A DNA stretch of 64,000 nt from Acidobacteriota bacterium (GTDB taxonomy: Bacteria > Acidobacteriota > Thermoanaerobaculia > UBA5066). Under the pieces are notes generated by a model. It was not told the DNA's origin and did no database searches. It was given only the letters and a program-made list of their open reading frames with translations. A program made the position numbers and the translations under genes. Location of the stretch: positions 1 through 64,000 of the forward strand of contig JAKOVQ010000017.1 of the NCBI GenBank assembly GCA_029781975.1, in the 5' to 3' direction. Shown here in pieces: positions 54,049-63,888 of the stretch (positions are counted from its first letter, which is position 1; each line of letters opens with the position of its first letter).

Positions 54049-55052
54049 GACTTGCTCCCGGGGACGGCCGGCGCCTCCGGGGCGGCGGTCGCGGAGCCCG
54101 CGGCGGCCCCCTCGGGCTTGAGGTCCTTGATGTACTTGATCAGCTGGATCACTTCCTCTTCCGAGAGCTGGTCCTTGAACGTGGGCATGATCGGCTGGTA
54201 GCCCTGCACGATCTTCGCCTGGGGGTTCAGGATCGACTCGCGGATGTAGTTCTCGTCGGCGGTCACCGTCTGCCCGCCGAGGAGCGCGACCTTGGAGCCG
54301 AAGACGCCCTGCAGGATCGGCGCGCGGGCCGAGCTGTCGGGGCGGTGGCAGGTCGTGCACGCCTTGGAGACGAAGAGCTCGGCGCCGCTGGCGACCGTCC
54401 CGCCGGCGGGGCCGAACGCGCCCTGGCCCGCGACCCAAGCGCGGTAGTCCTGGGGCTCCATGACGTAGATCGTCCCGACCATCTTCGAGTGCTCCACGCC
54501 GCAGTACTGGTCGCAGAAGATGTGATACTGGCCCACCGCGGTCGCCTTGAACCAGGCGGTCGTGTAGCGGCCCGGAAGGACGTCCATCTTGAGGCGGAAG
54601 GCGGGGACGGCGAAGTCGTGGATGACGTCCTCGGAGGTCATGGTCAGCTTGATCGGGACCCCGACCGGGACGTGGAACGCGTTGATCTCCCTCTTGCCGT
54701 CCGGGTGCTCGACCTTCCACATCCACTGCTTGCCGTAGACGTAGTACTGGGCCGCGTCGGCGGGCGGGCGCGAGGCGCCGAAGAAGACGTGCGCCCCCCA
54801 GAAGAAGCAGACCATCAGGAGGACGAAGGGGATCCCCGTCCAGGTGATCTCGAGGAGCGTCGCGTGGCCGGTCAGGACGCGGCCGCTCTCGTCGGGGTGG
54901 CGCCGCCGGTACTTCACGAGGAAGAAGACGAGGACGGCGACGATCAGGAGGCTGAAGAAGATCGCCCCGCCGAGCATGAAGAAGAAGAGGGCGTCGACCT
55001 TGTGCGAGAGGGTCGAGGCCTGCGGAGGGAAGACGGGCGAGTTCGGGAACAT
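54045..55052 (-). CDS. coxB: Cytochrome c oxidase subunit II with fused cytochrome c (caa3-type)
   Basis: A 335-residue protein. Two N-terminal membrane helices ([45 protein letters not shown]) are followed by a CuA cupredoxin with ligands in HDFAVPAF and [15 protein letters not shown]-terminal monohaem cytochrome c has CTTCH and the axial Met in QPIMPTF. The fused cytochrome makes it a caa3-type oxidase. ATG 55052 is 2 nt after the sco stop. Confidence 0.95.
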
Positions 55053-55054
55053 CG

Positions 55055-55930
55055 TTACGCGCTGACCCCCACCTGCTTCCGGGCCCGGACCCTCTCCCGG
55101 CGCAGCATCACGAGGACGAACGTCGCGAGGGCGAGGACCGTCGCCGCGCCCGCCACCTTCAGCACCCTGAGCGTGGCCGCCGTGTACTTGCCGGTGGCCG
55201 GGTTGTACTGGTAGCAGAGGAGGAGGAGCTGAGCGGTGACGCCCCCCACCTTGCCGTCCGAGGCCTCCGAGAGGCCCAGCTTCAGCTCCTTCGACGCGTA
55301 GTCGACCCCGAAGAAGTAGCGGGAGACGACGCCGTCGGGCGTGACGACCACGAGGCCGGTCGGGTGGGCGTACTGCTTCTGGGCCTCGTCCCACCGGTAG
55401 CGGAAGCCGACCGCCCCGGTGACGCGCTCGATCTCCGGCTCCGCGCCCGTGAGGAAGTGCCACCCCTCCTCGCCGCCCGGGCGGCCGTAGAAGTCGACCA
55501 TGGTCGTCTTCTTGGCGCGGGCGAGGGCCGGCGTCTCCTTCGGGTCGAAGCTGATCGTGACCACGTCGAAGTCGCGGCCGGGGACGAGCGAGAACCCCTT
55601 GAGGCTCCGCGCCAGCCCCTGCATCGCCAGGCCGCAGAGCATCGGGCACTCGTAGTAGGCGAGCTGGAGGAGGACGGGGCGCTTGCCGAAGTAGTCGCCG
55701 AGGCGGACGGGCCTGCCGCTCTCGTCGCGGAACGTCGCGTCGAGCGGGAGCTTGACCCCCATCTTCTGGTCGAAGCCGACGTCCCGCGTCGGGGACGGGG
55801 AGAGGGGCTGGGCCGCGGCGGGGAACGCGACGCCCGCGGCGAGGGCGACGAGGGCGACGGGGGCGACGAGAGCCACGACGGCGGCGCGGGCCGCGGCGGC
55901 CGTGCGCGCCCGGGCGGGACTGCTGGTCAC
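55055..55930 (-). CDS. sco: Sco1/SenC copper chaperone
   Basis: A 291-residue thioredoxin-fold protein with signal region [22 protein letters not shown]. The copper-binding CPMLC motif (in [11 protein letters not shown]) and the distal His in [13 protein letters not shown] are present. A C-terminal membrane helix ([21 protein letters not shown]) is likely. It delivers copper to the CuA centre of CoxB, encoded 2 nt downstream, and overlaps the small gene in front by 4 nt. Confidence 0.93.
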   Translation of the reverse strand: MTSSPARARTAAAARAAVVALVAPVALVALAAGVAFPAAAQPLSPSPTRDVGFDQKMGVKLPLDATFRDESGRPVRLGDYFGKRPVLLQLAYYECPMLCGLAMQGLARSLKGFSLVPGRDFDVVTISFDPKETPALARAKKTTMVDFYGRPGGEEGWHFLTGAEPEIERVTGAVGFRYRWDEAQKQYAHPTGLVVVTPDGVVSRYFFGVDYASKELKLGLSEASDGKVGGVTAQLLLLCYQYNPATGKYTAATLRVLKVAGAATVLALATFVLVMLRRERVRARKQVGVSA

Positions 55931-56370
55931 TTGCTTCCTCCGGTGGCCGGGGCGGCGGCCGGCGCCGCCGGGAGGGGCTCCGGGACCGGGAGCCCCTTCT
56001 CGGCGAGGATGTCGATGGCGCGGGAGACGGGGATCCGCGCGATCCCGCCCGCCTGGTCGACCCAGGCGTAGCTGTCGAGGACGGCCTTCTCCTGGGCGAG
56101 GAACTTCTCCATGTCGGCCGTGGGGTCGGCCTGGAGGGCGGCCCGCGGGCGGGGGGGCGGCTGCCGGGCCTCGACGAGAGGGGAGGGGGCCGGGTCGCGG
56201 GCCACGTCCTCGGACTTGAGGACGTGGGCCAGGATGATGACGCCCAAGAACGTGAGCGCCACGAGGGCGACGACCCCGACGATGAACCGGCGGATCCAGG
56301 TGACGTCGAGCTCGCGGTCGATCGGGCCGGAGGGGGATCCGGCGGCCGGGCCGTGACCGGGATCACTCAT
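55927..56370 (-). CDS. Small membrane-anchored protein between actF and sco
   Basis: A 147-residue protein with one membrane helix (FIVGVVALVALTFLGVIILAHVL, about 29-51) and a periplasmic Pro-rich segment. It then has LQADPTADMEKFLAQEKAVLDSYAWVDQAGGIARIPVSRAIDILAEKGLP. That last block (AEE/QEK...YxWVDxAxGxxRIPIxxAxxxLAExGLP) is one I associate with conserved small genes next to complex III analogues, but no function is assigned. It overlaps actF by 8 nt and sco by 4 nt, so it belongs to the operon. A role in assembling or linking the two complexes is a guess. Confidence 0.8.
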   Translation of the reverse strand: MSDPGHGPAAGSPSGPIDRELDVTWIRRFIVGVVALVALTFLGVIILAHVLKSEDVARDPAPSPLVEARQPPPRPRAALQADPTADMEKFLAQEKAVLDSYAWVDQAGGIARIPVSRAIDILAEKGLPVPEPLPAAPAAAPATGGSK

Positions 56371-57541
56371 GGGCCAGGGCCTCCTGGAGGAACGGCTCCC
56401 TCACGGGGAGGAGCGAGCCCTTCCTCAGCTCGAGGGTGAAGAGCCAGAACCAGAGGCCGCCGAGCGCCGCGGGGACGGCCAGGTCGAGCCAGTGGAGGGT
56501 GAAGGCGTGCGGCGAGAACGCGGGGGCCACCAGCCAGTGGAAGTCGAGCCAGCGCGCCACGAGGACGAGCGCGGCGACGGGGGCCAGGCGGGCCGCGTCC
56601 CGCTTCCGGCCGCGCGAGAGGAGGAGGACGAAGGGGAGGGCGTACTGGAAGGCGACGAGCGCGACGCTGGTCGCCTTCCACCCCCCGTTGAGGCGCGGGA
56701 CGAAGAAGGACGTCTCCTCCGGGAGGTTCCCCGACCAGATGATGATGAACTGCGAGTAGGCGAAGTAGGCCCACATGCAGACGAAGGCGAAGAGGAGCTT
56801 GCCGTAGTCGTGAAGGTGCCGCGCCTGGAACGGGACGCTGGGCCTGGCGCCCGCGCCGAGGACGAGGACCATGAGGCAGACGAGCGCCATCGACGCCACC
56901 GCCGACCCGATGGCCACGTAGAGGCCGTAGATGGTCGAGTACCAGTGGGGCGTCAGCGACATCGTCCAGTCGAACGAGGCGAAGGTCACCGTCGCGAAGA
57001 AGACGAGGAGCCCGCCCGCGCTCCACCGCTGCATGCTCAGGGCCAGGGCGCGGTCGCCCGTCGCGTCCTGCTCGCGGGACTTCCGCGTCAGGAGGAACGC
57101 CAGGAAGATCCAGCAGGCGAAGTAGATCGCGGCGCGGACCAGGAAGGGCCCCTCGGAGAGCCACGGGGCCTTGTGCAGGAGGACCGGGTCCTTCGCGACG
57201 ACGTCGGCGTGCGTCCACTCGTAGAGCGTGTGCAGGCCGGCGACGACGGGGAGGAAGGCGAGGGCGACGAACGGGAGGGTGCGTGCCCCGGCCTCGAGGA
57301 TCCGGCGGATCATGACGCCCCAGGCGCCGCGCGTCAGGTGCTGGAGCATCAGGAGCCCGAGGGACCCCACGGCGAAGGAGAGCATCCACATGTAGCCGCT
57401 GAGGTAGGAGCGGAAGAGCTGCTCGCGCGCGACGAAGGCCCCGGCCACGCAGGCCGCGGTCCCGGCGGCCCCGACGGCGAGGCCGATCCGGCCGAGCCGG
57501 CCGACGCTTTCGGGGGCGGTGTAGGTCGTCTCCTGGGTCAT
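56363..57541 (-). CDS. actF: Alternative complex III quinone-binding subunit ActF
   Basis: A 392-residue protein with about 10 membrane helices, the second quinol-site subunit of the quinol:cytochrome c oxidoreductase ACIII. Segments such as RSYLSGYMWMLSFAVGSLGLLMLQHLTRGAWG, FASFDWTMSLTPHWYSTIYGLY and CMWAYFAYSQFIIIWSGNLPEETSFF are characteristic. It overlaps actE by 4 nt. Confidence 0.93.
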   Translation of the reverse strand: MTQETTYTAPESVGRLGRIGLAVGAAGTAACVAGAFVAREQLFRSYLSGYMWMLSFAVGSLGLLMLQHLTRGAWGVMIRRILEAGARTLPFVALAFLPVVAGLHTLYEWTHADVVAKDPVLLHKAPWLSEGPFLVRAAIYFACWIFLAFLLTRKSREQDATGDRALALSMQRWSAGGLLVFFATVTFASFDWTMSLTPHWYSTIYGLYVAIGSAVASMALVCLMVLVLGAGARPSVPFQARHLHDYGKLLFAFVCMWAYFAYSQFIIIWSGNLPEETSFFVPRLNGGWKATSVALVAFQYALPFVLLLSRGRKRDAARLAPVAALVLVARWLDFHWLVAPAFSPHAFTLHWLDLAVPAALGGLWFWLFTLELRKGSLLPVREPFLQEALAHE

Positions 57542-58197
57542 CGGCTGGGCTCCGTCTGGGCAGCGGCGGCGGGTGAAGCCACGGTCGCCGCGGTCGCCGC
57601 GGCGAGGGCGTCACGGTCCCGTTGCGGAAGGTCGGCGACGACGGCGTGCTGGGAGAGCTGCAGGGCGCGGATGTAGGCCGCGATGGCCCAGCGGTCCTCC
57701 ACCGGGACCTGGCTGGCGTAGCTCGACATCTGGCCGAACCCGTTCGTCATCACGTCGAAGAAGTAGCCGATCGGCTGATGCTGGAGGCGCTCGATGTGGT
57801 ACGAGGGGGGCTGCTTGAAGCCCCGCTGGACGATCATCCCCAGGCCGTTCCCCTCGCGGCCGTGGCAGGGCGAGCAGAAGACGTCGAAGCGCTGCCGGCC
57901 CCGGAGGAGGAGCTCGCGCGAGAAGACGACCTCCTGCGGGAGGGTCGAGACGAACTTGCCGTCCGGGCCGATCCCCCGTGCGTAGGCGGCGTCGGCGCGC
58001 AGCCAGCCGCGGGCCACCGTGTCGGCGGGGGGCACGCGGGCGGAGAGGCCGTCGTGGAAGAAGTGGCTCTCGGAGAGCGGCTTCTTCTTCGGCTGGTTGT
58101 ACATCCCCTGCCGGCAGCCGGACGCGGCGCCGATCGCGAGGAGCGCGACCGCGACGGCGGCGGCGGCCCCGCGGGGGGCGCGGGACAGGCTACTCAT
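57538..58197 (-). CDS. actE: Alternative complex III monohaem cytochrome c lipoprotein ActE
   Basis: A 219-residue lipoprotein (lipobox near GAASGC) with one haem site CSPCH in VFCSPCHGREGNGLG and a likely axial Met in FGQMSSYA. It is the mobile or terminal electron carrier of ACIII. The Ala-rich C-terminus (ATAATVASPAAAAQ) is a flexible tail. It overlaps actD by 8 nt and actF by 4 nt. Confidence 0.92.
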   Translation of the reverse strand: MSSLSRAPRGAAAAVAVALLAIGAASGCRQGMYNQPKKKPLSESHFFHDGLSARVPPADTVARGWLRADAAYARGIGPDGKFVSTLPQEVVFSRELLLRGRQRFDVFCSPCHGREGNGLGMIVQRGFKQPPSYHIERLQHQPIGYFFDVMTNGFGQMSSYASQVPVEDRWAIAAYIRALQLSQHAVVADLPQRDRDALAAATAATVASPAAAAQTEPSR

Positions 58198-58741
58198 TCT
58201 CGACCTCGTTCACCTCGATCGGACCCAGGGCCGAGAGGAACGTGCGGGCGGCCGCGGCGTCGAACCCCGCCTCGCCGCTCTCGAGGACGAGGAAGTAGCC
58301 GTCCTTGCTCGCGTGCTCCACGAACCGCTTCACGTTGAAGACCGGGTGGTGGGGCCGCGGGAGCCCGTTCAGGAGGAGCATGCCGATCCCGGCCGCGAGG
58401 CCGCCGTGGAAGACGGCGCCCTCGAAGGTGGCCGGGATGAACGCGGGCCACGAGTTGAGCGGGCGCCCGCCGATGTTGAGCGGGTAGTTGATCGCCGAGC
58501 ACCAGTAGGCGAGGCCGAAGACGGCGACCGCGCCGAAGACGGCGCCGGCGAGCGTCAGGAGCGGAAGCTTCGTGTGGTGGAGGTCGAGGGCGTCGGTCAC
58601 GGCCTCGACCGGGTAGGGCGTGTAGGCGTCCATCCGGATGTAGCCGGCCTCGCGGGATTTCCGGATCGCGGCGACGAGCTCCTGCGGGCTCCGGAACTCG
58701 GCCATCACGCCGTGCAGCCTCGGTTCGCTCTTCTTCTCCAT
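58190..58741 (-). CDS. actD: Alternative complex III subunit ActD (DUF3341)
   Basis: A 183-residue protein with the DUF3341 layout. An N-terminal soluble part (LHGVMAEFRSPQELVAAIRKSREAGYIRMDAYTPYP) leads to two membrane helices around LLTLAGAVFGAVAVFGLAYWCSAINYPLNIGGRPLNSWPAFIPATFE. A short C-terminal domain follows. It anchors ActB and ActC in the complex. It lies 6 nt after actC. Confidence 0.93.
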   Translation of the reverse strand: MEKKSEPRLHGVMAEFRSPQELVAAIRKSREAGYIRMDAYTPYPVEAVTDALDLHHTKLPLLTLAGAVFGAVAVFGLAYWCSAINYPLNIGGRPLNSWPAFIPATFEGAVFHGGLAAGIGMLLLNGLPRPHHPVFNVKRFVEHASKDGYFLVLESGEAGFDAAAARTFLSALGPIEVNEVENE

Positions 58742-58747
58742 CTCGCG

Positions 58748-60145
58748 CTACTCCTCGTGCGGGGTGGAGGCGGCCTCGGGGGTGAGGGACCGCATCTCGT
58801 ACATGTTGAGGGTCGGGAGGAACCGGACGAAGAGGAAGGTCAGCGTCAGGAAGAGCCCGATCGTCCCGGCGAACGTCATCACGTCGTAGCGCGTCGCGTG
58901 GAACATCGCCCAGTTCGAGGGGACGAAGTCGCGGCTGAGGCTGACGACGATGATGACGAAGCGCTCGAGCCACATCCCGAGGTTGATGACCATCGCGATC
59001 GTCCAGAGGGCCCAGACGTTGGACCTCACCTTCTTGATCCAGAGGAGCTGCGGCACCACGATGTTGCACAGGAGGAGGAGCCCGTACTGCAGGGCGTAGG
59101 GCCCCGTCACCCGGTTCTTCATCATGTACCACTCGTAGGGGTTCCCGCTGTACCAGGCCGCGAACGCCTCGATCCCGTACCCGTACGCGACGATGAGGCC
59201 CGTCGTCAGCATCACCTTGGCCATGTTCTGCAGGTGGCGGTCGGTGATGAAGTCCTTCAGGCCGAAGAGCGGGCGGAGCGGGAGGACCAGGGTGAGCACC
59301 ATCGCGAACCCGGCGAAGACCGCGCCCGCGACGAAGTAGGGCGGGAAGACGGTGGTGTGCCAGCCGGGGACGATGCCGATGGAGAAGTCGAAGCTCACGA
59401 TGCTGTGGACCGAGAGGACCAGCGGCGTCGAGAGGCCGGCGAGGAGCAGGGCCGCCGCCTCGTAGTTCGCCCAGTGGCGGGCGGAGCCGCGCCAGCCGAG
59501 GGCGGCCGACCCGTAGATCAGCCGCGCCACGCGCGACGTCGAGTGGTCGCGCAGCGTCGCCAGGTCGGGGATCATCCCCACGTACCAGAAGACGAGGGAG
59601 ATGGTGGCGTAGGTGGAGACCGCGAAGACGTCCCAGATGAGCGGGCTCCGGAAATTGGGCCACGCCATGAGCGTCCCGGGAATCGGGAGGAGCCAGTAGG
59701 GAAGCCAGGGGCGCCCGAGGTGGAGGATCGGGTACATGCCGGCGCAGGAGACGGCGAAGATCGTCATCGCCTCCGCGAACCGGTTGATCGAGTTGCGCCA
59801 GCTCTGCCGGAGGAGGAGGAGGATGGCCGAGATCAGCGTGCCCGCGTGGCCGATCCCGATCCACCAGACGAAGGAGGTGATGTCCCAGGCCCAGCCGACC
59901 GGGATGTTGTTCCCCCAGACGCCGATGCCGGTCATGAAGAGCTTCGTCACGGCGAAGAGGAGGACGTTGAGCAGGCCGAAAGAGACCGCGAAGCCGAGGA
60001 GCCACCACTTCGGGGTCTTCGCGACCTTTCGCGTGACCAGCCCCGCGATCGCCTCGGTGACGGTGCCCGGGGAGTGGCCGGGGGCCAGGACGGGCGCCTG
60101 AGCGATCGGGTCCGCGGCGCGCGGCTCGTCGAAGGTGGTCGACAT
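58748..60145 (-). CDS. actC: Alternative complex III quinone-binding subunit ActC (NrfD-like)
   Basis: A 465-residue NrfD/PsrC-type membrane protein with about 10 helices. It has GVWGNNIPVGWAWDITSFVWWIGIGHAGTLISAILLLLRQSWR, the NrfD quinol-site region, and FDFSIGIVPGWHTTVFPPYFVAGAVFAGFAMVLTL. It holds the main quinol-oxidising site next to the Fe-S clusters of ActB. It lies 1 nt after actB. Confidence 0.94.
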   Translation of the reverse strand: MSTTFDEPRAADPIAQAPVLAPGHSPGTVTEAIAGLVTRKVAKTPKWWLLGFAVSFGLLNVLLFAVTKLFMTGIGVWGNNIPVGWAWDITSFVWWIGIGHAGTLISAILLLLRQSWRNSINRFAEAMTIFAVSCAGMYPILHLGRPWLPYWLLPIPGTLMAWPNFRSPLIWDVFAVSTYATISLVFWYVGMIPDLATLRDHSTSRVARLIYGSAALGWRGSARHWANYEAAALLLAGLSTPLVLSVHSIVSFDFSIGIVPGWHTTVFPPYFVAGAVFAGFAMVLTLVLPLRPLFGLKDFITDRHLQNMAKVMLTTGLIVAYGYGIEAFAAWYSGNPYEWYMMKNRVTGPYALQYGLLLLCNIVVPQLLWIKKVRSNVWALWTIAMVINLGMWLERFVIIVVSLSRDFVPSNWAMFHATRYDVMTFAGTIGLFLTLTFLFVRFLPTLNMYEMRSLTPEAASTPHEE

Positions 60146-60146
60146 G

Positions 60147-63100
60147 TCAGCCGGCCTCCAGGTCCGGGTTGGGGTTCTTGACCGAGGCGAGGTAGGTGGT
60201 CCGCGGGCGGGTGTTCAGCTCCTCGAGGACCCAGTACGTCCTGGGCTCCTTCTTGAGCTTCGACACGTGCGCGAGCGGGTCGTTGATGTTGCCGAAGACG
60301 ATGGCGTCCGCCGGGCAGGTCTGCTGGCAGGCGGTCCTGATCTCGCCGTCCCGGATCGCCCGCCCCTCGCGCTCCGCGGCGATCTTCGCGCGGTTGATCC
60401 GCTGGATGCAGTACGTGCACTTCTCCATCACGCCTCGCGAGCGGACGGTGACCTCCGGGTTCGCCAGCATCTTCAGGACCGGCTCCTTGTCGGCGTTGTA
60501 CTCGAAGAAGTTGAAGCGCCGCGCCTTGTAGGGGCAGTTGTTCGAGCAGTACCGCGTCCCGACGCAGCGGTTGTAGGCCATCTCGTTGAGACCCTCGGCG
60601 CCGTGGACGGTCGCCCCGACGGGGCAGACGACCTCGCAGGGGGCGTTCTCGCACTGCTGGCACATGAGGGGCTGGTTGTGGATCAGGGGGTTCTCGAGGT
60701 CGTTCCCCTCGTAGTAGTGGTCGATCCGGATCCAGTGCATCTCGCGGCTCCGGCCGACCTGCTCCTTGCCGACGACGGGGACGTTGTTCTCCGCCTGGCA
60801 GGCGACCATGCAGGCGTTGCAGCCGATGCAGGTGCCGAGGTCGACGGAGACGCCCCACGCGTTGTCCTTGTAGGCCATCGGCGGGTAGAGCGACTCCTCC
60901 ACGGCGGGGAGCTCGCCGAGCTTCTTCGCGAAGTCGGGCTCCTTCCGGTACTCGGCGAGCGTGGCGGAGCGGACGATGTGCCGCCCCTCCATCCGGAAGT
61001 GCTGCTGCGTCTGCGAGAGCCGGGCCTTCCGGCCGGTCGCGGCGAGCTGGACCCCCGGCACGAGCCAGAGCCCTGCGGCGCGGGTCCGGATCGGCGCCAC
61101 GTCGACCCCGACGCCGTTCCCGACGCGCCCCGCGACCGTCCGTCCGAACCCGAAGTGGACGGTGACGACGTCTGCGGCCTGTCCCGGCTGCACGAAGACC
61201 GGGAGCGAAGCGCTCCGCCCCCCGACCGTCAGGGTGACGACGTCGTCGGGCTGGACGCCCAGCCGCTCGGCGGTCGCGGGCGCGAGGATGGCCGCGTTGT
61301 CCCAGGTGATCTTCGACAGGGGCCGAGGCAGCTCCTGGAGCCAGCCGTTGTTCGCGAAGGAGCCGTCCCAGACCGACGGGTCGGGGCGGAAGGAGAGCTC
61401 GAGGGCGCCCGGCTTCCCCACGCGGCCCGCGAGCTCGGCGAGCTCGGCGAGCCAGGCGGCGGCGCCCGCGGCGTCCGGCGTCGCGGGGCGGGGCTCGAAC
61501 GCGGTCCCCTCGACCAGGCCGTCGTGGAGCGACTTGCGCCAGAAGGCTTCGAAGTCCGCCGCGCCGCGCTTCTCGGCCCTCCAGAACTCCTTCACGACGT
61601 CGTGCGACGTGCGCGGGGAGTCCTCGAGGAGGACCGAGAGGACCTCGTGGGCCGTCTTGCCGTCGTACAGGGGCTCGATCAGGGGCTGGGCGATCGTGAC
61701 GGTGCCGTCGAGGGCGCGCGCGTCGGTCCAGCTCTCGAGGAAGTGCGCCTGGGGGACGTTCCAGTGGCAGTAGCGCGAGGTCTCGTTGGCGGCCGAGGTG
61801 AGGTGGACCCGGAGCGGGACCTTCTGGAGGGCGTCGGCGAACGCGAGGTCGGAGGGGGCGTCGTAGACGGGGTTCCCGCCCAGGACGAGGAGGAGCTGGA
61901 CCTGCCCCGCCTTCATGTCGGCGGCCAGCGCGGCGAGCGAGTCGCCCTGCGCGACGGGCTCCGCCTCGGCGGGCTCGGTGAGGACGACGGTCTTCCCGAT
62001 CGCGCCCAGGGCCGCGTTGATCGCGTGGGCCGCCGCGTGGACGGGCGCGGCGACCGGGTCGCCGACGATCACCACTCCCGCCCCGGCGCGGGACTTCAGG
62101 TCCTTCGCGGCGGCCGCGACGGTGCGGGCGACCTTCTCGTCGAGGCCGGCGGGCTTCGCGAAGCCCGGGACGCCGAGCTCGGCGCCGAGGGCGAGGGCGA
62201 CGGCGGGGAGCGCGCTGGCCCGGACCGGCTGCCTGTTGTCGGCCTTCGTCCCGGTCGGGGTCGGCGACGACTCGAAGGTGTAGAGCCGGCTCATCTCCGT
62301 CGCGCCCCCCACGAGGCGGCGCCGCGCCGAGAAGTCCTTGGCGTAGCGGACCGAGTGGGGGCCCGAGACGAGGAAGTCCGCGTCGAGCGCGACGACGACG
62401 TCCGCCTTCGACAGCTCGTAGCGGGTCTCGACCGGCTGCCCGAAGGCCTTGACGGCCCCCGCGCGGACCTCGTCCCGGCCGGCCGGCTCCCACTGGTGCC
62501 AGCGCGCCTTCGGGAAGGCGGCGAGGAGGGTTCGGAGCTGCGAGGCGAGGGTGGGCGAGGTGACGCTGCCCGTCAGGACCCTCAGGCCCGCGCCCCCGAG
62601 GGCCTTCTGGGCCTTCGCCGCGGCCTTGAGCTCGTCCGAGAAGAGGGCCCACGTCTGGATCGTCTCGAGCTTCGTCGGCGTCTGCAGGCGGTCCGGGTCG
62701 TAGAGGTCGAGGATGGATGCCTGGGCGAGCGCCGTCGCGGCGCCGAGGCTGGCCGGGTGCTCCGGGTTCCCCTCGAGCTTCGTCGGCCGTCCCTCGTGGC
62801 TCTCCGCCAGGAGCGGCTGGGCGAAGCCGCCGAGCGTCATCGCGGTGGCGAACTGGAGCGGGACCCCCGGGAGGATCTCCTCGGGCTGCTTGACGTAGGG
62901 GACGATCTTCTCGAAGGGCTGGCGCGTGCACGCCGCCATCCCCGCGAGGGCCATCGACGCCAGGCCGAGCTCGAAGAAACGGCGCCGGCTGAAGCCGCGC
63001 TCGAGGCTCTCGTCCCAGTCGGAGGCGTGCCGGGGGAACTCCCGGGCGAGGAACTCCTGGAACCGCTCGTCCCCGGCGAGCTCCTCGAGCCCCCGCCAGA

Positions 63101-63203
63101 ACGCGGGGCCCCGGGAGCTCCTCAGCCTCTCGCGGGCCGCGGCGAAGTCGATGGGGAGGGTCGTCGGCTCCGGAGGCGCCGGGGGTTCGATGGGGGAGGT
63201 CAT
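60147..63203 (-). CDS. actB: Alternative complex III Fe-S/molybdopterin-type subunit ActB
   Basis: A 1018-residue fused subunit. A twin-arginine-type signal (FSRRRFFELGLASMALAGMAAC, about 69-90) is followed by a molybdopterin-oxidoreductase-like domain that in ACIII binds no Mo cofactor. The C-terminal ferredoxin domain has four cysteine clusters: CIGCNACMVACQ, CQQCENAPCEVVCPVGA, RCVGTRYCSNNCPYKA and CTYCIQRINRAK...TACQQTCPADA. Electrons from quinol at ActC pass through these clusters to the haems of ActA. It starts 25 nt after the actA stop. Confidence 0.95.
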   Translation of the reverse strand: MTSPIEPPAPPEPTTLPIDFAAARERLRSSRGPAFWRGLEELAGDERFQEFLAREFPRHASDWDESLERGFSRRRFFELGLASMALAGMAACTRQPFEKIVPYVKQPEEILPGVPLQFATAMTLGGFAQPLLAESHEGRPTKLEGNPEHPASLGAATALAQASILDLYDPDRLQTPTKLETIQTWALFSDELKAAAKAQKALGGAGLRVLTGSVTSPTLASQLRTLLAAFPKARWHQWEPAGRDEVRAGAVKAFGQPVETRYELSKADVVVALDADFLVSGPHSVRYAKDFSARRRLVGGATEMSRLYTFESSPTPTGTKADNRQPVRASALPAVALALGAELGVPGFAKPAGLDEKVARTVAAAAKDLKSRAGAGVVIVGDPVAAPVHAAAHAINAALGAIGKTVVLTEPAEAEPVAQGDSLAALAADMKAGQVQLLLVLGGNPVYDAPSDLAFADALQKVPLRVHLTSAANETSRYCHWNVPQAHFLESWTDARALDGTVTIAQPLIEPLYDGKTAHEVLSVLLEDSPRTSHDVVKEFWRAEKRGAADFEAFWRKSLHDGLVEGTAFEPRPATPDAAGAAAWLAELAELAGRVGKPGALELSFRPDPSVWDGSFANNGWLQELPRPLSKITWDNAAILAPATAERLGVQPDDVVTLTVGGRSASLPVFVQPGQAADVVTVHFGFGRTVAGRVGNGVGVDVAPIRTRAAGLWLVPGVQLAATGRKARLSQTQQHFRMEGRHIVRSATLAEYRKEPDFAKKLGELPAVEESLYPPMAYKDNAWGVSVDLGTCIGCNACMVACQAENNVPVVGKEQVGRSREMHWIRIDHYYEGNDLENPLIHNQPLMCQQCENAPCEVVCPVGATVHGAEGLNEMAYNRCVGTRYCSNNCPYKARRFNFFEYNADKEPVLKMLANPEVTVRSRGVMEKCTYCIQRINRAKIAAEREGRAIRDGEIRTACQQTCPADAIVFGNINDPLAHVSKLKKEPRTYWVLEELNTRPRTTYLASVKNPNPDLEAG

Positions 63204-63228
63204 TCTCTCTTCGTCTCCTCGCGTCGGC

Positions 63229-63888
63229 TCAGCGGTGGCAGGTGCCGCACGACTCCAGGAACTTCCGGGGGCGGACCTTGTACTTCGCGACGAGCTCGCG
63301 GCCGAGCTCCTCCTGGTTCGACGGCGGCTGCCAGTCCATGTTGAAGACCTCCTCCTTCGGGCGGAGGTACTTCTCCGGGTTCCGGTGGCAGTCGAGGCAC
63401 CAGCGCATCTGGAGAGGCTGGGCGGAGCGCATCAGCCGCATCTTCTGGACGGCTCCGTGGCAGGTGGCGCAGCCGACCCCCTTGGCCACGTGGATCGAGT
63501 GGTTGAAGTAGACGAAGTCCGGCAGGTCGTGGACCTTGGTCCAGCGGAGCGGCTGCCCCGTCCGGAAGCTGGACCTGACGGGCTCCAGCATAGGCGCCTC
63601 GTTCCAGATCAGCTTGTGGCAGTTGTAGCAGGTGGCGGTGGGGGGGATCCCGGCGGTCGCCGACTTCTCGACGGCGGTGTGGCAGTAGCGGCAGTCGATC
63701 CCGAGCCCGGAGACGTGGTGCTCGTGGCTGAAGGGGACGGGCTGCTCGATCGTCTCGCCCCTCCGCTGGTTGAACCCGGCGTAGTCGACCGCCAGGAGCC
63801 CCCCGACGACGCCGCCCCCGGCGAGGAGGAGGGCGACGATCGATGCCGGGGCGAGGACATTGGCGCTCTTCGGAAACAGCTGGGCCAT
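63229..63888 (-). CDS. actA: Alternative complex III pentahaem cytochrome c ActA
   Basis: A 219-residue protein with one N-terminal membrane anchor (IVALLLAGGGVVGGLLAV) and five CXXCH sites: CRYCH, CYNCH, CATCH, CLDCH and CGTCH. Additional His residues (HEHHVSG, NHSIHVAKG) provide axial ligands. It receives electrons from ActB. It is the first gene of the actABCDEF-sco-cox operon and starts at ATG 63888 after GAGG. Confidence 0.95.
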   Translation of the reverse strand: MAQLFPKSANVLAPASIVALLLAGGGVVGGLLAVDYAGFNQRRGETIEQPVPFSHEHHVSGLGIDCRYCHTAVEKSATAGIPPTATCYNCHKLIWNEAPMLEPVRSSFRTGQPLRWTKVHDLPDFVYFNHSIHVAKGVGCATCHGAVQKMRLMRSAQPLQMRWCLDCHRNPEKYLRPKEEVFNMDWQPPSNQEELGRELVAKYKVRPRKFLESCGTCHR

